The translations under genes were made by a program, and so were the position numbers. From contig JACKHM010000006.1 in assembly GCA_020638995.1 (NCBI GenBank), positions 248,001-312,000 on the forward strand: a stretch of 64,000 bases of DNA, given 5' to 3'. Below, piece after piece: positions 17,128 to 24,790 of the stretch (positions within the stretch are counted from its first letter, which is position 1; each line of letters starts with the position of its first letter). The notes under the pieces were generated by a model. The model made no database searches. It had not been told where the DNA came from and saw only the letters and a program-made list of their open reading frames with translations. The stretch is from Planctomycetaceae bacterium. GTDB lineage: Bacteria; Planctomycetota; Planctomycetia; Pirellulales; Pirellulaceae.

Positions 17128-17448
17128 TCACTTCTCAGAAACAGGCCTTGATATGTCTCCCGTTGGAGCAGACTCGTCCTTCGGCTCGCTCGGCGGAGGC
17201 TCAAATTTGGGAGCGGTTGGTTCGTCGTAATCGTCATAGTCATCGTACGAACTACGCTTAGAAGAATTTGAGTGGGAACCTGTGTAGGTGTCTGTGTAAT
17301 TGATCGACGACTGAAGATCGTTCAGGCCTTTGCGAAACTGAGCATAACTCTGACCAAGCGACTTAGCCACTTCTGGCAAACGCTTACCGAACAACAGCAC
17401 AGCTACGATGCCGACGATCATCAATTCTTGAAATCCAAGGCCAAACAT
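17128..17448 (-). CDS. tatA: TatA/E-family twin-arginine translocase subunit
   Basis: The 106-residue protein shows the TatA plan: a short N-terminal helix (LMIVGIVAVLLFG), the FGKRLPEVAKSLG hinge, an amphipathic helix (YAQFRKGLNDLQ) and an acidic, Pro-rich tail with DYDDYDE. TatA forms the pore of the Tat system, which exports folded proteins; one likely client in this window is the Gfo/Idh/MocA protein at 49533-50888, which has an RRDFIKK signal. A second TatA-like gene lies 106 bases upstream on the same strand. No tatC is visible. Confidence 0.92.
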   Translation of the reverse strand: MFGLGFQELMIVGIVAVLLFGKRLPEVAKSLGQSYAQFRKGLNDLQSSINYTDTYTGSHSNSSKRSSYDDYDDYDEPTAPKFEPPPSEPKDESAPTGDISRPVSEK

Positions 17449-17553
17449 GGTACTTGCCTCGTGTCAGGGCAGAAGTTGCATCCAACAGTGACTCGTCACG
17501 ACCGGATTTGCCAAGCCGCAAATGCGACCGGCATCGCAGGCCGCAATCCCCGA

Positions 17554-17760
17554 TTACTCGTCGGACTTGTCGTTACCGGCCGATTCGATGTCGTCCTCGA
17601 TGCCTTGCACGCCCTTCTTAAACTCGACGACCGACCGACCGGCGCTTCGCATAAGGCTTGGGAGGCGATGTCCGAACAGCAACAAGGCCAATCCGGCGAT
17701 AATCAACAATTCAAGATGACCAGGCATCCCGAACATGCCAAACAAAAGGGGGCTTGTCAT
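17554..17760 (-). CDS. Second TatA/E-family subunit
   Basis: The ATG at 17760 gives 68 residues (MTSPLLFGMFGMPGHLELL); an ATG at 17736 is also possible. The pattern is the same as its neighbour: helix LLIIAGLALLLFG, then HRLPSLMRSAGRSVVEFKKGVQ and a short acidic tail. The conserved FGKRLP hinge reads FGHRLP here, with Lys replaced by His. Two tandem TatA-like genes in one direction suggest specialised paralogues, as known for TatA/TatE or for Gram-positive TatA pairs. Upstream frames extending to 17904 lack a start with better support. Confidence 0.85.
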   Translation of the reverse strand: MTSPLLFGMFGMPGHLELLIIAGLALLLFGHRLPSLMRSAGRSVVEFKKGVQGIEDDIESAGNDKSDE

Positions 17761-17860
17761 AGCAACGCTCTCGCTCAAAGAAGGTGGGATGACGGGATCA
17801 AGCACACGAACGGCGGCGAAAGCGGGTAGGTACCCAGAGGGGTGCCTCCTGGACCAAACC

Positions 17861-17896
17861 TGTGTGTAACCACACCAAACTAGTGTGTGTAACCAC
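17861..17896. repeat. Direct repeat TGTGTGTAACCAC, two copies
   Basis: Thirteen identical bases occur at 17861-17873 and 17884-17896, spaced 23 bases start to start, about two helical turns. They lie about 100-135 bases upstream of the second TatA-like start (17760, minus strand), where a promoter or regulator site could be. No regulator is known from this evidence. Confidence 0.5.
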
Positions 17897-17910
17897 GCAA
17901 CCAATTACGC

Positions 17911-17966
17911 GGTTGACCCATCAACCCCAATTCTAACGCGAAGGCCTCCCATGTCAAATGGGAGGC
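17911..17966 (-). terminator. Two hairpins after the toroid gene stop, possible transcript end
   Basis: Between the stop of the 706-residue gene (17981) and the tatA pair are two perfect hairpins: GCCTCCCAT/ATGGGAGGC with a five-base loop at 17944-17966, and GGTTGA/TCAACC with a four-base loop at 17911-17926. Neither has a T-run, so this would be an unconventional terminator or an mRNA 3'-end-stabilising structure. Confidence 0.45.
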
Positions 17967-17980
17967 TAAGGCTGGGACAA

Positions 17981-20101
17981 TTAACGTAACACCCGGTAAT
18001 TCGGCGTTTCGCGGCTGGCGGCTGCTGCGGCGGGACCAAGCTCGTAGACGGGCAGGTAGCGGTAATAGACCTCCAAGCACAGCGTTGCCATTGCGGTGGA
18101 ATAAACTCGACCGCCATACGCCCCCCATACCGTCTCGGGCGAAAAACTACCCGCGTTTTCCCCGCTGCGTTCCTGGCGGACTAGTAACTGCTCCTGAAGG
18201 GCGTGATTCCACTGTGACCAAGTCATCTCGCCTAATTGCAACGGGGATGTTCCGTGATCGAAGCGTGATTGAAATAACGCGATCGTCCCATAGTACCAGT
18301 AGTAAAGGTTCGCTTGGCCGCCACTGGGCACCATTTGCCCTATGTACCTGATTGCCTCTTGCACCGAAGTCTCGTCCTGCTGAATGTTCAGAAAGTACCT
18401 GCAGGCCAGCGCCTCGGCGGTCATCGTTTCCGAAGCACGTTCGGTGGGACGATAGCTCGCCAAACCGCGGTGTTCCCCTTTCGAGACACTGCGAAGGAAG
18501 CGAATCATGCCTGCGCGAGACTCGCCCGGGACGGTGATGCCTGCTAGTTCCGCACTCTTTAACGCCATCACCTGCCAGCCAAACTGGCTCATATCGCCCT
18601 GATCGGCAGGCTGATACCGCCAGCCGCCTGTTCCCGAATCCTGAGCTTTGATCGTATATTGCACGGCGCGCTCGACGTAAGTGCGCATCCGGTGATCGCC
18701 CGTCATTGCATACGCTTCACTGATTGCCAGTGTTGCCATTCCGTGGCAATACATCCGCGCGAACAATCTCGCCTGCCCAGCAAGGTTTCCATCTTGGGCT
18801 TGCTGTCCCAGTATAAACTCTAAGCCGTGTTGCACCGTCCGCCGATACTCGCCTTCGAAGTGCGTATGGCCCGCGGAGAGGAAAGTGAGTAGCGCAAGAC
18901 CGGTAATGCCGTTATCCGCATCCATTCCCGCGCCCTTGCGGTCGTGTCCCAGTACCTTTGTCTCTTGTCCGCCCCCAAACTGAACCGCGCTCCAGCGTCC
19001 GTCGGGCGATTGATGTGCTGCCAACCATTTGAGTGCCGCTTCAACCGCCTGCTCGGTCTGTTCGCTACCGCCCTGCTGCTCGATCAGAGCCATACGACGT
19101 CTCGCCATCCGCATTTGATACACTTCGGGAAGAGGTGCACCATCGCCAAGTCGACGTGCTGGTGCGCTCATGCCGCTATCCAGACTGGATTCCGCAGGTG
19201 CAATTTGTGCTTGTAAGCCCCTGTCCGCCGCTCCGCCTTCGTTCCCGTTGTGCTGCGTGTTAGCGTCTCGGTTGTCCGCTGGCACGGCCATATCGAATGT
19301 TGACGGTCTTGCCTCAGCGATGTCTTTTGAGAAGTCGACATCTGCCAGACGCTGTAGCGTCTCTGACTCCGGCAGCAGTTTCGGCACTTCTGCCACCCCA
19401 TTGGTGCCACCCATCGGTTGCACTTGCGGTTCCGGTGCTAGACGCTCCAAGGGTTCCGCAGCAGGGAGAGCGGGCAGCGGTTCCGTCGAGGAAGTAGGCT
19501 CTGATTGAACGACCTCAATTGCACTTGGCTCAGCGGGCATGAAAGTTTCTGCCTGGGGGCTGGGCGGAGTAGGGATGAACTCTTGGATATCCGGTGTCGA
19601 TATCCGAGGTTCTGTCGCGACGACTGCGAAGTCCGGTGGCTCAGTCGTGCTTGGTGGTACGCTAGTCTCTACTTCGAAGTACTGCTGCCCGGGACTGGCA
19701 ATATCGGGAGTAATAGCAAACTCGGCGGGATACTCGTTCCAGGGCCGGAGTTCGCGAGGCGTACTCACAGTCTCTGCGTCGTGCGACACAAAGGCGAGGC
19801 GAATGACTTCGTTATTCTCGGGTGCCGGCGCGTCGAAGATCAGGCGTGTCCCATAGGCATATGCAAAAAACAAAATGTGCGCAAAGACGGACAAGACGAC
19901 ACATTTCGACAACGGCTGAGCCTGTCCCCAACGTGTTTGCATAAGAATCAGCAAAGCCACGGTCAAGATCGCCAGCCCCACCCACACGACAATCGCGAGG
20001 GTTTGCGAAGCAGTCGCCTCCGCGAGTAACGGTACAAACTGCGGCGCTTCGGCAAACGCCGAGAGGTCGAATCCAGGCAATAATTCAAACAGCCCCGTCA
20101 T
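17981..20101 (-). CDS. TonB-shaped membrane protein with C-terminal alpha/alpha-toroid (squalene-cyclase/prenyltransferase-like)
   Basis: The 706-residue protein has two hydrophobic segments (about 35-54 and 66-88). A 240-residue Pro/Glu/Ser-rich linker follows, then a helical repeat domain at about 350-680. The domain opens with AVEAALKWLAAHQSPDGRW, a QW-like motif of the terpenoid cyclase/prenyltransferase toroid, and repeats the pattern (FILGQQAQDGNLAG, YTIKAQDSGTGGWRYQP). I do not see the acidic DxDD or zinc residues expected of active cyclases or prenyltransferases, so it may be a binding module. It follows exbD by 33 nt and exbB/TPR upstream. Membrane anchor, long Pro-rich arm and C-terminal domain resemble TonB in layout, but the C-terminal domain is not TonB-like. 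Function unknown. Confidence 0.75.
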   Translation of the reverse strand: MTGLFELLPGFDLSAFAEAPQFVPLLAEATASQTLAIVVWVGLAILTVALLILMQTRWGQAQPLSKCVVLSVFAHILFFAYAYGTRLIFDAPAPENNEVIRLAFVSHDAETVSTPRELRPWNEYPAEFAITPDIASPGQQYFEVETSVPPSTTEPPDFAVVATEPRISTPDIQEFIPTPPSPQAETFMPAEPSAIEVVQSEPTSSTEPLPALPAAEPLERLAPEPQVQPMGGTNGVAEVPKLLPESETLQRLADVDFSKDIAEARPSTFDMAVPADNRDANTQHNGNEGGAADRGLQAQIAPAESSLDSGMSAPARRLGDGAPLPEVYQMRMARRRMALIEQQGGSEQTEQAVEAALKWLAAHQSPDGRWSAVQFGGGQETKVLGHDRKGAGMDADNGITGLALLTFLSAGHTHFEGEYRRTVQHGLEFILGQQAQDGNLAGQARLFARMYCHGMATLAISEAYAMTGDHRMRTYVERAVQYTIKAQDSGTGGWRYQPADQGDMSQFGWQVMALKSAELAGITVPGESRAGMIRFLRSVSKGEHRGLASYRPTERASETMTAEALACRYFLNIQQDETSVQEAIRYIGQMVPSGGQANLYYWYYGTIALFQSRFDHGTSPLQLGEMTWSQWNHALQEQLLVRQERSGENAGSFSPETVWGAYGGRVYSTAMATLCLEVYYRYLPVYELGPAAAAASRETPNYRVLR

Positions 20102-20134
20102 TTGTTCGTTCTATCGTCCTATTAAAATTCTGAC

Positions 20135-20554
20135 TTATTGGGGGCGGCTCGCAATTCGAACCGATATTCCCATGTCCGTCACACCCGCCTCGCGACAAGC
20201 CCCCAGCACGGTGGCGACGTTTTGAAAAGCTCCTTCTGCATCGCCTCTCACGAGCACGCCTAAGTCCGCGTAATCGGCATGGGCCTGAGAAAGCCTTTGC
20301 ACCAACTCCTGAATCGTCACTGTCTCGCGATCCAATTCGATATGACCGTCATTAAAGACATTTATCACGCGGCGTTCTGGTGCCGGCGTCAGCGTCTTGA
20401 TTTCGGAAACTTCTGGCACCTCGAGGCCGAGCTTTCGCTCTAGCTCTGTGAACTTGGTTCCGACCATGAAAAATATGATGAGCAAAAACACGACGTCGAT
20501 CATCGGTGTAAGGTTGAGCGTGGGTTGTTCGTCGATATGTGTTTTTAGGGGCAT
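20135..20554 (-). CDS. exbD: ExbD/TolR-family biopolymer transport protein
   Basis: The 139-residue protein has one N-terminal membrane helix in LTPMIDVVFLLIIFFM, with the conserved Asp (D20) that carries protons in ExbD/TolR. A periplasmic domain follows (residues about 45-135, ending GVTDMGISVRI). With ExbB it forms an inner-membrane proton-driven motor that energises a periplasm-spanning partner. It lies 38 nt after exbB and 33 nt before the toroid protein. ExbD and TolR cannot be separated by sequence alone here. Confidence 0.93.
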   Translation of the reverse strand: MPLKTHIDEQPTLNLTPMIDVVFLLIIFFMVGTKFTELERKLGLEVPEVSEIKTLTPAPERRVINVFNDGHIELDRETVTIQELVQRLSQAHADYADLGVLVRGDAEGAFQNVATVLGACREAGVTDMGISVRIASRPQ

Positions 20555-20592
20555 TGTGCTATTTGTCCTTGTGCCGAATGAACCACTCGGAA

Positions 20593-21417
20593 TTAGGCCG
20601 CCTTATTCCCCGACGACCTCGTGGCGTCTCGCGATCGCGCGTCGCCTGCGATCAATGCAACCAGTTGCTGGCCCAATGAATCGAGTTCAACGACTAACTT
20701 GTCAACACGGCCGACGAAGAAGAGGTAAGCAATCAATGCGGGTATCGCGACGGTCAATCCGGCGGCGGTTGTCAGCAAGGCTTGGCTGATCCCTGCTGCA
20801 AGCAACTCGGGGCGTCCCATCGCATCCGCCGTCGCGATGGCGTTGAATGCGCGTATCATTCCAAGCACCGTTCCCAACAAGCCGAGCAACGGGCTGATCG
20901 TCGAAATCCCATTAAAAAGGCGAAGATAAGCTCGCAGGCCATTGGTCACTCGTTCACCCGCATCAATAATCGCCTGTTCAACCTCGACCGATGGTCGCCC
21001 CCACTTGTTGACGGCTCCCGCGAATACTTCAGAAACCGGACTACCGTTCTCTTCGCATAGCTCCGCCGCGGCCTTGCGATCGAGTTGGCCTTCGGCAATC
21101 TGCTCCAGGAAGCGACGCACAAAAGGTCGCGGAATCACGCGGCCCCGACGCAAAGCGATTGTTCGCTCGAAGACGAACACGAGCAAGATGAACGAGCACA
21201 CGCCGATGGGCAACATCAACGGACCGCCATCCCGAATCACTTGCAACAAGTTCTTTGTAGGTATTGAGATCTCATCAATAGCGGGTGTCGCAAGGTTACT
21301 ATCCGACGAACCAACTGTTGGAGTCTGCGAATGTCCCATGCTTAAGCTTGAGAATAGCAGTGCCAGCGACATTGCTCCGGTTGCGATGAACCATTTTGTA
21401 CGTGATAGTTTGCTCAT
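20593..21417 (-). CDS. exbB: ExbB/TolQ/MotA-family proton channel protein
   Basis: The 274-residue protein has an N-terminal signal-like segment (WFIATGAMSLALLFSSLSMGHSQ), then three membrane helices: LPIGVCSFILLVFVFERTIAL; STISPLLGLLGTVLGMIRAF with the conserved GLLGTVxG; and LTTAAGLTVAIPALIAYLFFVG. The third helix carries the TTAAGLxVAIP motif that faces ExbD. The cleavable-looking N-terminus before helix 1 is a variant known from several Gram-negative ExbB proteins. It lies 39 nt after the TPR gene and 38 nt before exbD, so the four genes are very likely one operon. Confidence 0.93.
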   Translation of the reverse strand: MSKLSRTKWFIATGAMSLALLFSSLSMGHSQTPTVGSSDSNLATPAIDEISIPTKNLLQVIRDGGPLMLPIGVCSFILLVFVFERTIALRRGRVIPRPFVRRFLEQIAEGQLDRKAAAELCEENGSPVSEVFAGAVNKWGRPSVEVEQAIIDAGERVTNGLRAYLRLFNGISTISPLLGLLGTVLGMIRAFNAIATADAMGRPELLAAGISQALLTTAAGLTVAIPALIAYLFFVGRVDKLVVELDSLGQQLVALIAGDARSRDATRSSGNKAA

Positions 21418-21456
21418 CTTGATCGTCTCCTCCGGCGGGAGCAGTTGCGTTGATAT

Positions 21457-24411
21457 TTAGTTGTTAGTGCCTGCTGCCGAACGCTGAGCAACTCGTAATC
21501 GCTGCGAAGCATCGGCGGCGTATGAGGTTTCTGGGTAGTCTCGCAAGAGTTGCGTGTAAAGCTTTACGGCCTCACGCCACTCGCCCGATTGTTCGTGACA
21601 CTTTCCTGCCTGCAACAGCGCGGCAGCTTGCCACTGTGGATAGGCATACAGGCTTACCACTCGGTGATAAGCTTTTACAGCCGAGTGGTAATCTTTCTGA
21701 TGAAAGAAACTTTCTCCGATCATCCACTGAGCCATTGCTGCTGTTTCCGTTCGTCCACCGGTTGTCGATCTCACGACTCGGGTGAAGGCCGCTCGCGCTT
21801 CCGTGAATCGAGCCTGCATACTCAGACAGCGGCCAATCACATAGTCTGCTTCGTAAAGCTGCCGGAAATCCGGAAACTGCTCGCCGATTGGCTTCGCGGT
21901 CTCAAGTGCTTCGGCCCATTGTTCCTGGTGAGCCAGGCATTGAGCCAGACGCAGCGGGACCATCGGTGACCATGTTGTATGTACTTCGCTGATATCGTCG
22001 GCGAGCTGGGCGAATAGACGAACTGCTTCTTGGTAATCGGTACGCCGAAATGCCGCTTCTGCCACCCAGTATCGCGCGGGCAAGCACAGCTCACTTTGCG
22101 GGAAAGCGTCGATTAACCGATTCATCGGTGCTGCGACGTCGTTCCATTTCTCTTGCTGCGCGGCGAGTTGCCCTTGCAGATAGAGCGAATGCACTCGCAG
22201 ACGCGAGTCGAGTTCTGAACTGAGCAACTGCTCGACGTAAGTAGTTGACGTCTCAAGTTCGCCTCGCTGAAACGCTCGTTCGGCAAGACGGTACGCTGCA
22301 TCCGCCCAGTACTTGCTTGTGGGATGGTCGCTCACCAAACGCTTGAACATCGCATCAGAGTCTGCCGGCTTGCCAAGATCCGTCAGTACCCACGCCAGCT
22401 GGTATAGTACTGCGTCAAGTTGCTCGATCGTCGGAGTTCGCATTAATAATTCCTCAAGCAACTCCTGAGCTTCTTGATCCTGCCCAAGACGATCGTGCAA
22501 TCGCCCCGCCTCGAAAAGCGCGAGGGATGCTTCTGGCGAGTCCGGATAGTTCGTGGTCACCAAGCGATAAGCCGTTAAGGCGGCGTCGAACTTTTGGGCC
22601 TGCTCCAAGCTGCGCGCTCGCATGAGCCCGGCCCTTGGGGCCTCGTTCGACATCGCTGCCTTGTCCAACAATCGACCAAATGTGTTGGCCGAGCCGTCGG
22701 TATCCCCGGCAGCCAGTTGCAGTTGACCGAGACCTGCCAACCCCTTGGCAATGAATTCTTCAGGATTCGATTCAACGGTCAGCTGGGCGTACAGCTGTCG
22801 ACCGAATTCAACATTTCCCTTAGCAACCGATTGCTCGGCGAGATACAGCGTCGTCGGAAGAAAGGCTGGCGAATCGGCATTGTGCTTGCGATACTGTTGG
22901 TACGCTTGCTCCAACTTTTCACGTTTATCGGTCTCCAAGTAGCAAATCGCCAGCTTGGCGCGACAAGTCGCCGCGTCGGCCCCTCCGGGTTGTGATGCGA
23001 GGTAAGCGGAGAGCGGTTCGATCGCTTCCTGGAATCGCTTCAGCTCTATCAACGCCCCAGCAGTCGCAACGGCGACATTATCTTGCAATACATCTGCTTC
23101 GTCTGCCGGATTGATCTTCGACAGTGTATTCAGCGCTTCGTTCGCCCGGCCCGCCGCTAAGAGACAGACACCCAAATAATACCGATTCGACTGGTCTTCG
23201 CTTGTCGCTCCCGCTTCGAGCGACTCAAACACCTTGATTGCATCGTCATACCGAAGTTGCCGTAATGCCATTCGGCCTGCGAGTTGTCTGACGTGTTTTG
23301 CCAAGAGGCTCGAAGCGTATTGTTCTTCAAATTCTCGCGCACAACGCGTAAAGCGTTCGTCGTCGCCATTGGAAAACGAGAGGACGCAGTCCTCATATAG
23401 CGAGTCGTCCGCCCAATCACTGGTGGGCCAACCCTTGTAGACCCTTTCATAATGCTGCGACGCACCATCCGAATCGCCCATTCCACGACACGCCTCTGCC
23501 TGTCCGAACTCGAATGCTGCGGCTAGAGGGTGTTCGGCGGTCAGGCCCTGGCCGCGCGCAAACACTTCCATCGCGGCAGAAGCATCACCAGCCTTGAGTA
23601 ATGACATTCCCGACCAGTAGTTGGCTTGATCCACCAAAGGGCTTTCAGCCAGTTCTTCACCGAACTTTCCTAGGATCTCAATCGCATTGTCGTACTGCTG
23701 CAATTTGTACAGCAGAATTCCAGCACGAAGGTGGGCATCGTCGAGCAGGCTGCTTTGCGTGTTCTCGGCCAGGAACTGATAGAAACGCAAAGCTTCGTTG
23801 TTGTCGCCCTTTAGCTCCAAAGCCGTAGCGAGTCCAAATCGGACTTCGCTCTTCAAGGGACCGTCGGGAAAGCGGCGGATCGCTTCGCGGTAGTAACTCT
23901 CGGCAGCGATTGCTTCGCCAGCATCCACAGCAATCTGGCCGCGATATGCAAGCGAATAGGCGTTCAGTTTGCTATCGCCGAACTCCTTGTCAAAGGCTTC
24001 GAGCTCGATGTGTGCCTCGTCATGCTGGCCGTCCAAAAACAGTGCTTCGGCAGCGCGAAACTTTGCCTGCTGGGCCAACGGTGACTTTGACGCCCGAGTC
24101 ACGACGCGCAAGTAATACGTGCGTGCATCGGTATATCGCTTGAGCTGCAACAGCGATTCACCAAGATAAAACGCAGCATTTGATACTCTATCGTCATCTG
24201 GGAACTGTCCAAGGAACGCTTCGAACTCTTCCGCTGCTAGCTTCCACCGGGAATGAGAATAGTGGTCAGCCGCGAGCGAGTATTGGTCGTCGCGTTCGTT
24301 GGCCCATAGTGCCGACGCAGCGCATAACAACAGCGCCCCAACCAACCACCCCACGGAATTTTGCGTCCTGTACATCCTGTACGTGTCAGATAAGATCTGA
24401 CTCCTGTCCAT
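21457..24411 (-). CDS. Large secreted TPR-repeat protein heading the exbBD operon
   Basis: The 984-residue protein may start at 24411 or at the ATG at 24375. The second gives a clean signal peptide (VGWLVGALLLCAASALWA). Many TPR-like repeats follow along the whole length, recognisable as A-x-Y/F-x-L-G/A pairs ending in PDSP-type loops (for example ARTYYLRVVTRASKSPLAQQAKFRAAEALF). This resembles the periplasmic YbgF/BamD style of repeat, in which tandem TPRs scaffold protein complexes. It begins the transcript that continues with exbB, exbD and the toroid protein. A periplasmic scaffold for the motor is a reasonable guess, not shown by sequence. Confidence 0.85.
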   Translation of the reverse strand: MDRSQILSDTYRMYRTQNSVGWLVGALLLCAASALWANERDDQYSLAADHYSHSRWKLAAEEFEAFLGQFPDDDRVSNAAFYLGESLLQLKRYTDARTYYLRVVTRASKSPLAQQAKFRAAEALFLDGQHDEAHIELEAFDKEFGDSKLNAYSLAYRGQIAVDAGEAIAAESYYREAIRRFPDGPLKSEVRFGLATALELKGDNNEALRFYQFLAENTQSSLLDDAHLRAGILLYKLQQYDNAIEILGKFGEELAESPLVDQANYWSGMSLLKAGDASAAMEVFARGQGLTAEHPLAAAFEFGQAEACRGMGDSDGASQHYERVYKGWPTSDWADDSLYEDCVLSFSNGDDERFTRCAREFEEQYASSLLAKHVRQLAGRMALRQLRYDDAIKVFESLEAGATSEDQSNRYYLGVCLLAAGRANEALNTLSKINPADEADVLQDNVAVATAGALIELKRFQEAIEPLSAYLASQPGGADAATCRAKLAICYLETDKREKLEQAYQQYRKHNADSPAFLPTTLYLAEQSVAKGNVEFGRQLYAQLTVESNPEEFIAKGLAGLGQLQLAAGDTDGSANTFGRLLDKAAMSNEAPRAGLMRARSLEQAQKFDAALTAYRLVTTNYPDSPEASLALFEAGRLHDRLGQDQEAQELLEELLMRTPTIEQLDAVLYQLAWVLTDLGKPADSDAMFKRLVSDHPTSKYWADAAYRLAERAFQRGELETSTTYVEQLLSSELDSRLRVHSLYLQGQLAAQQEKWNDVAAPMNRLIDAFPQSELCLPARYWVAEAAFRRTDYQEAVRLFAQLADDISEVHTTWSPMVPLRLAQCLAHQEQWAEALETAKPIGEQFPDFRQLYEADYVIGRCLSMQARFTEARAAFTRVVRSTTGGRTETAAMAQWMIGESFFHQKDYHSAVKAYHRVVSLYAYPQWQAAALLQAGKCHEQSGEWREAVKLYTQLLRDYPETSYAADASQRLRVAQRSAAGTNN

Positions 24412-24790
24412 CCTTGGACGAGTTCACAATCGCCAACTGTACTCCGATCGTCTGTTCGCAAACAAGTCCGAAGCAGCAGCGGAACCGATCGACGTACTTG
24501 CCTACGCACGAGGCGCAAAGAAAGGTCGCCAATCTGTTTGAGATATCGGATCGTTGGTGAACCTGCGACATGTCACCGTTGATTTTCCGATTACGCGGTC
24601 GCTAGCACGCCTCGCGTGCAATCAAATCTCCCGCGAGTTCTCCAGCTTTACGGTAGGACACGACGTTTCATCGGAGGCGGGACCTGCGATCATTACTTTT
24701 CAAATGGCAGCCTCAAAGTTCCCGAAGCACCAAAGTACTCAGAGAGCGGCAAGTGTGTTTGTAGAGCAAATGCCCGCCCTCCAGCAGATT
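24412..24790 (-). other. Intergenic stretch, no gene seen
   Basis: About 380 bases separate the start of the TPR gene from the stop of the GT39-like gene; both are on the minus strand, so the promoter of the TPR-exbBD operon should lie here. I see no ORF with a credible start, no T-tailed hairpin and no sigma-70-like pair I would defend. Confidence 0.4.
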
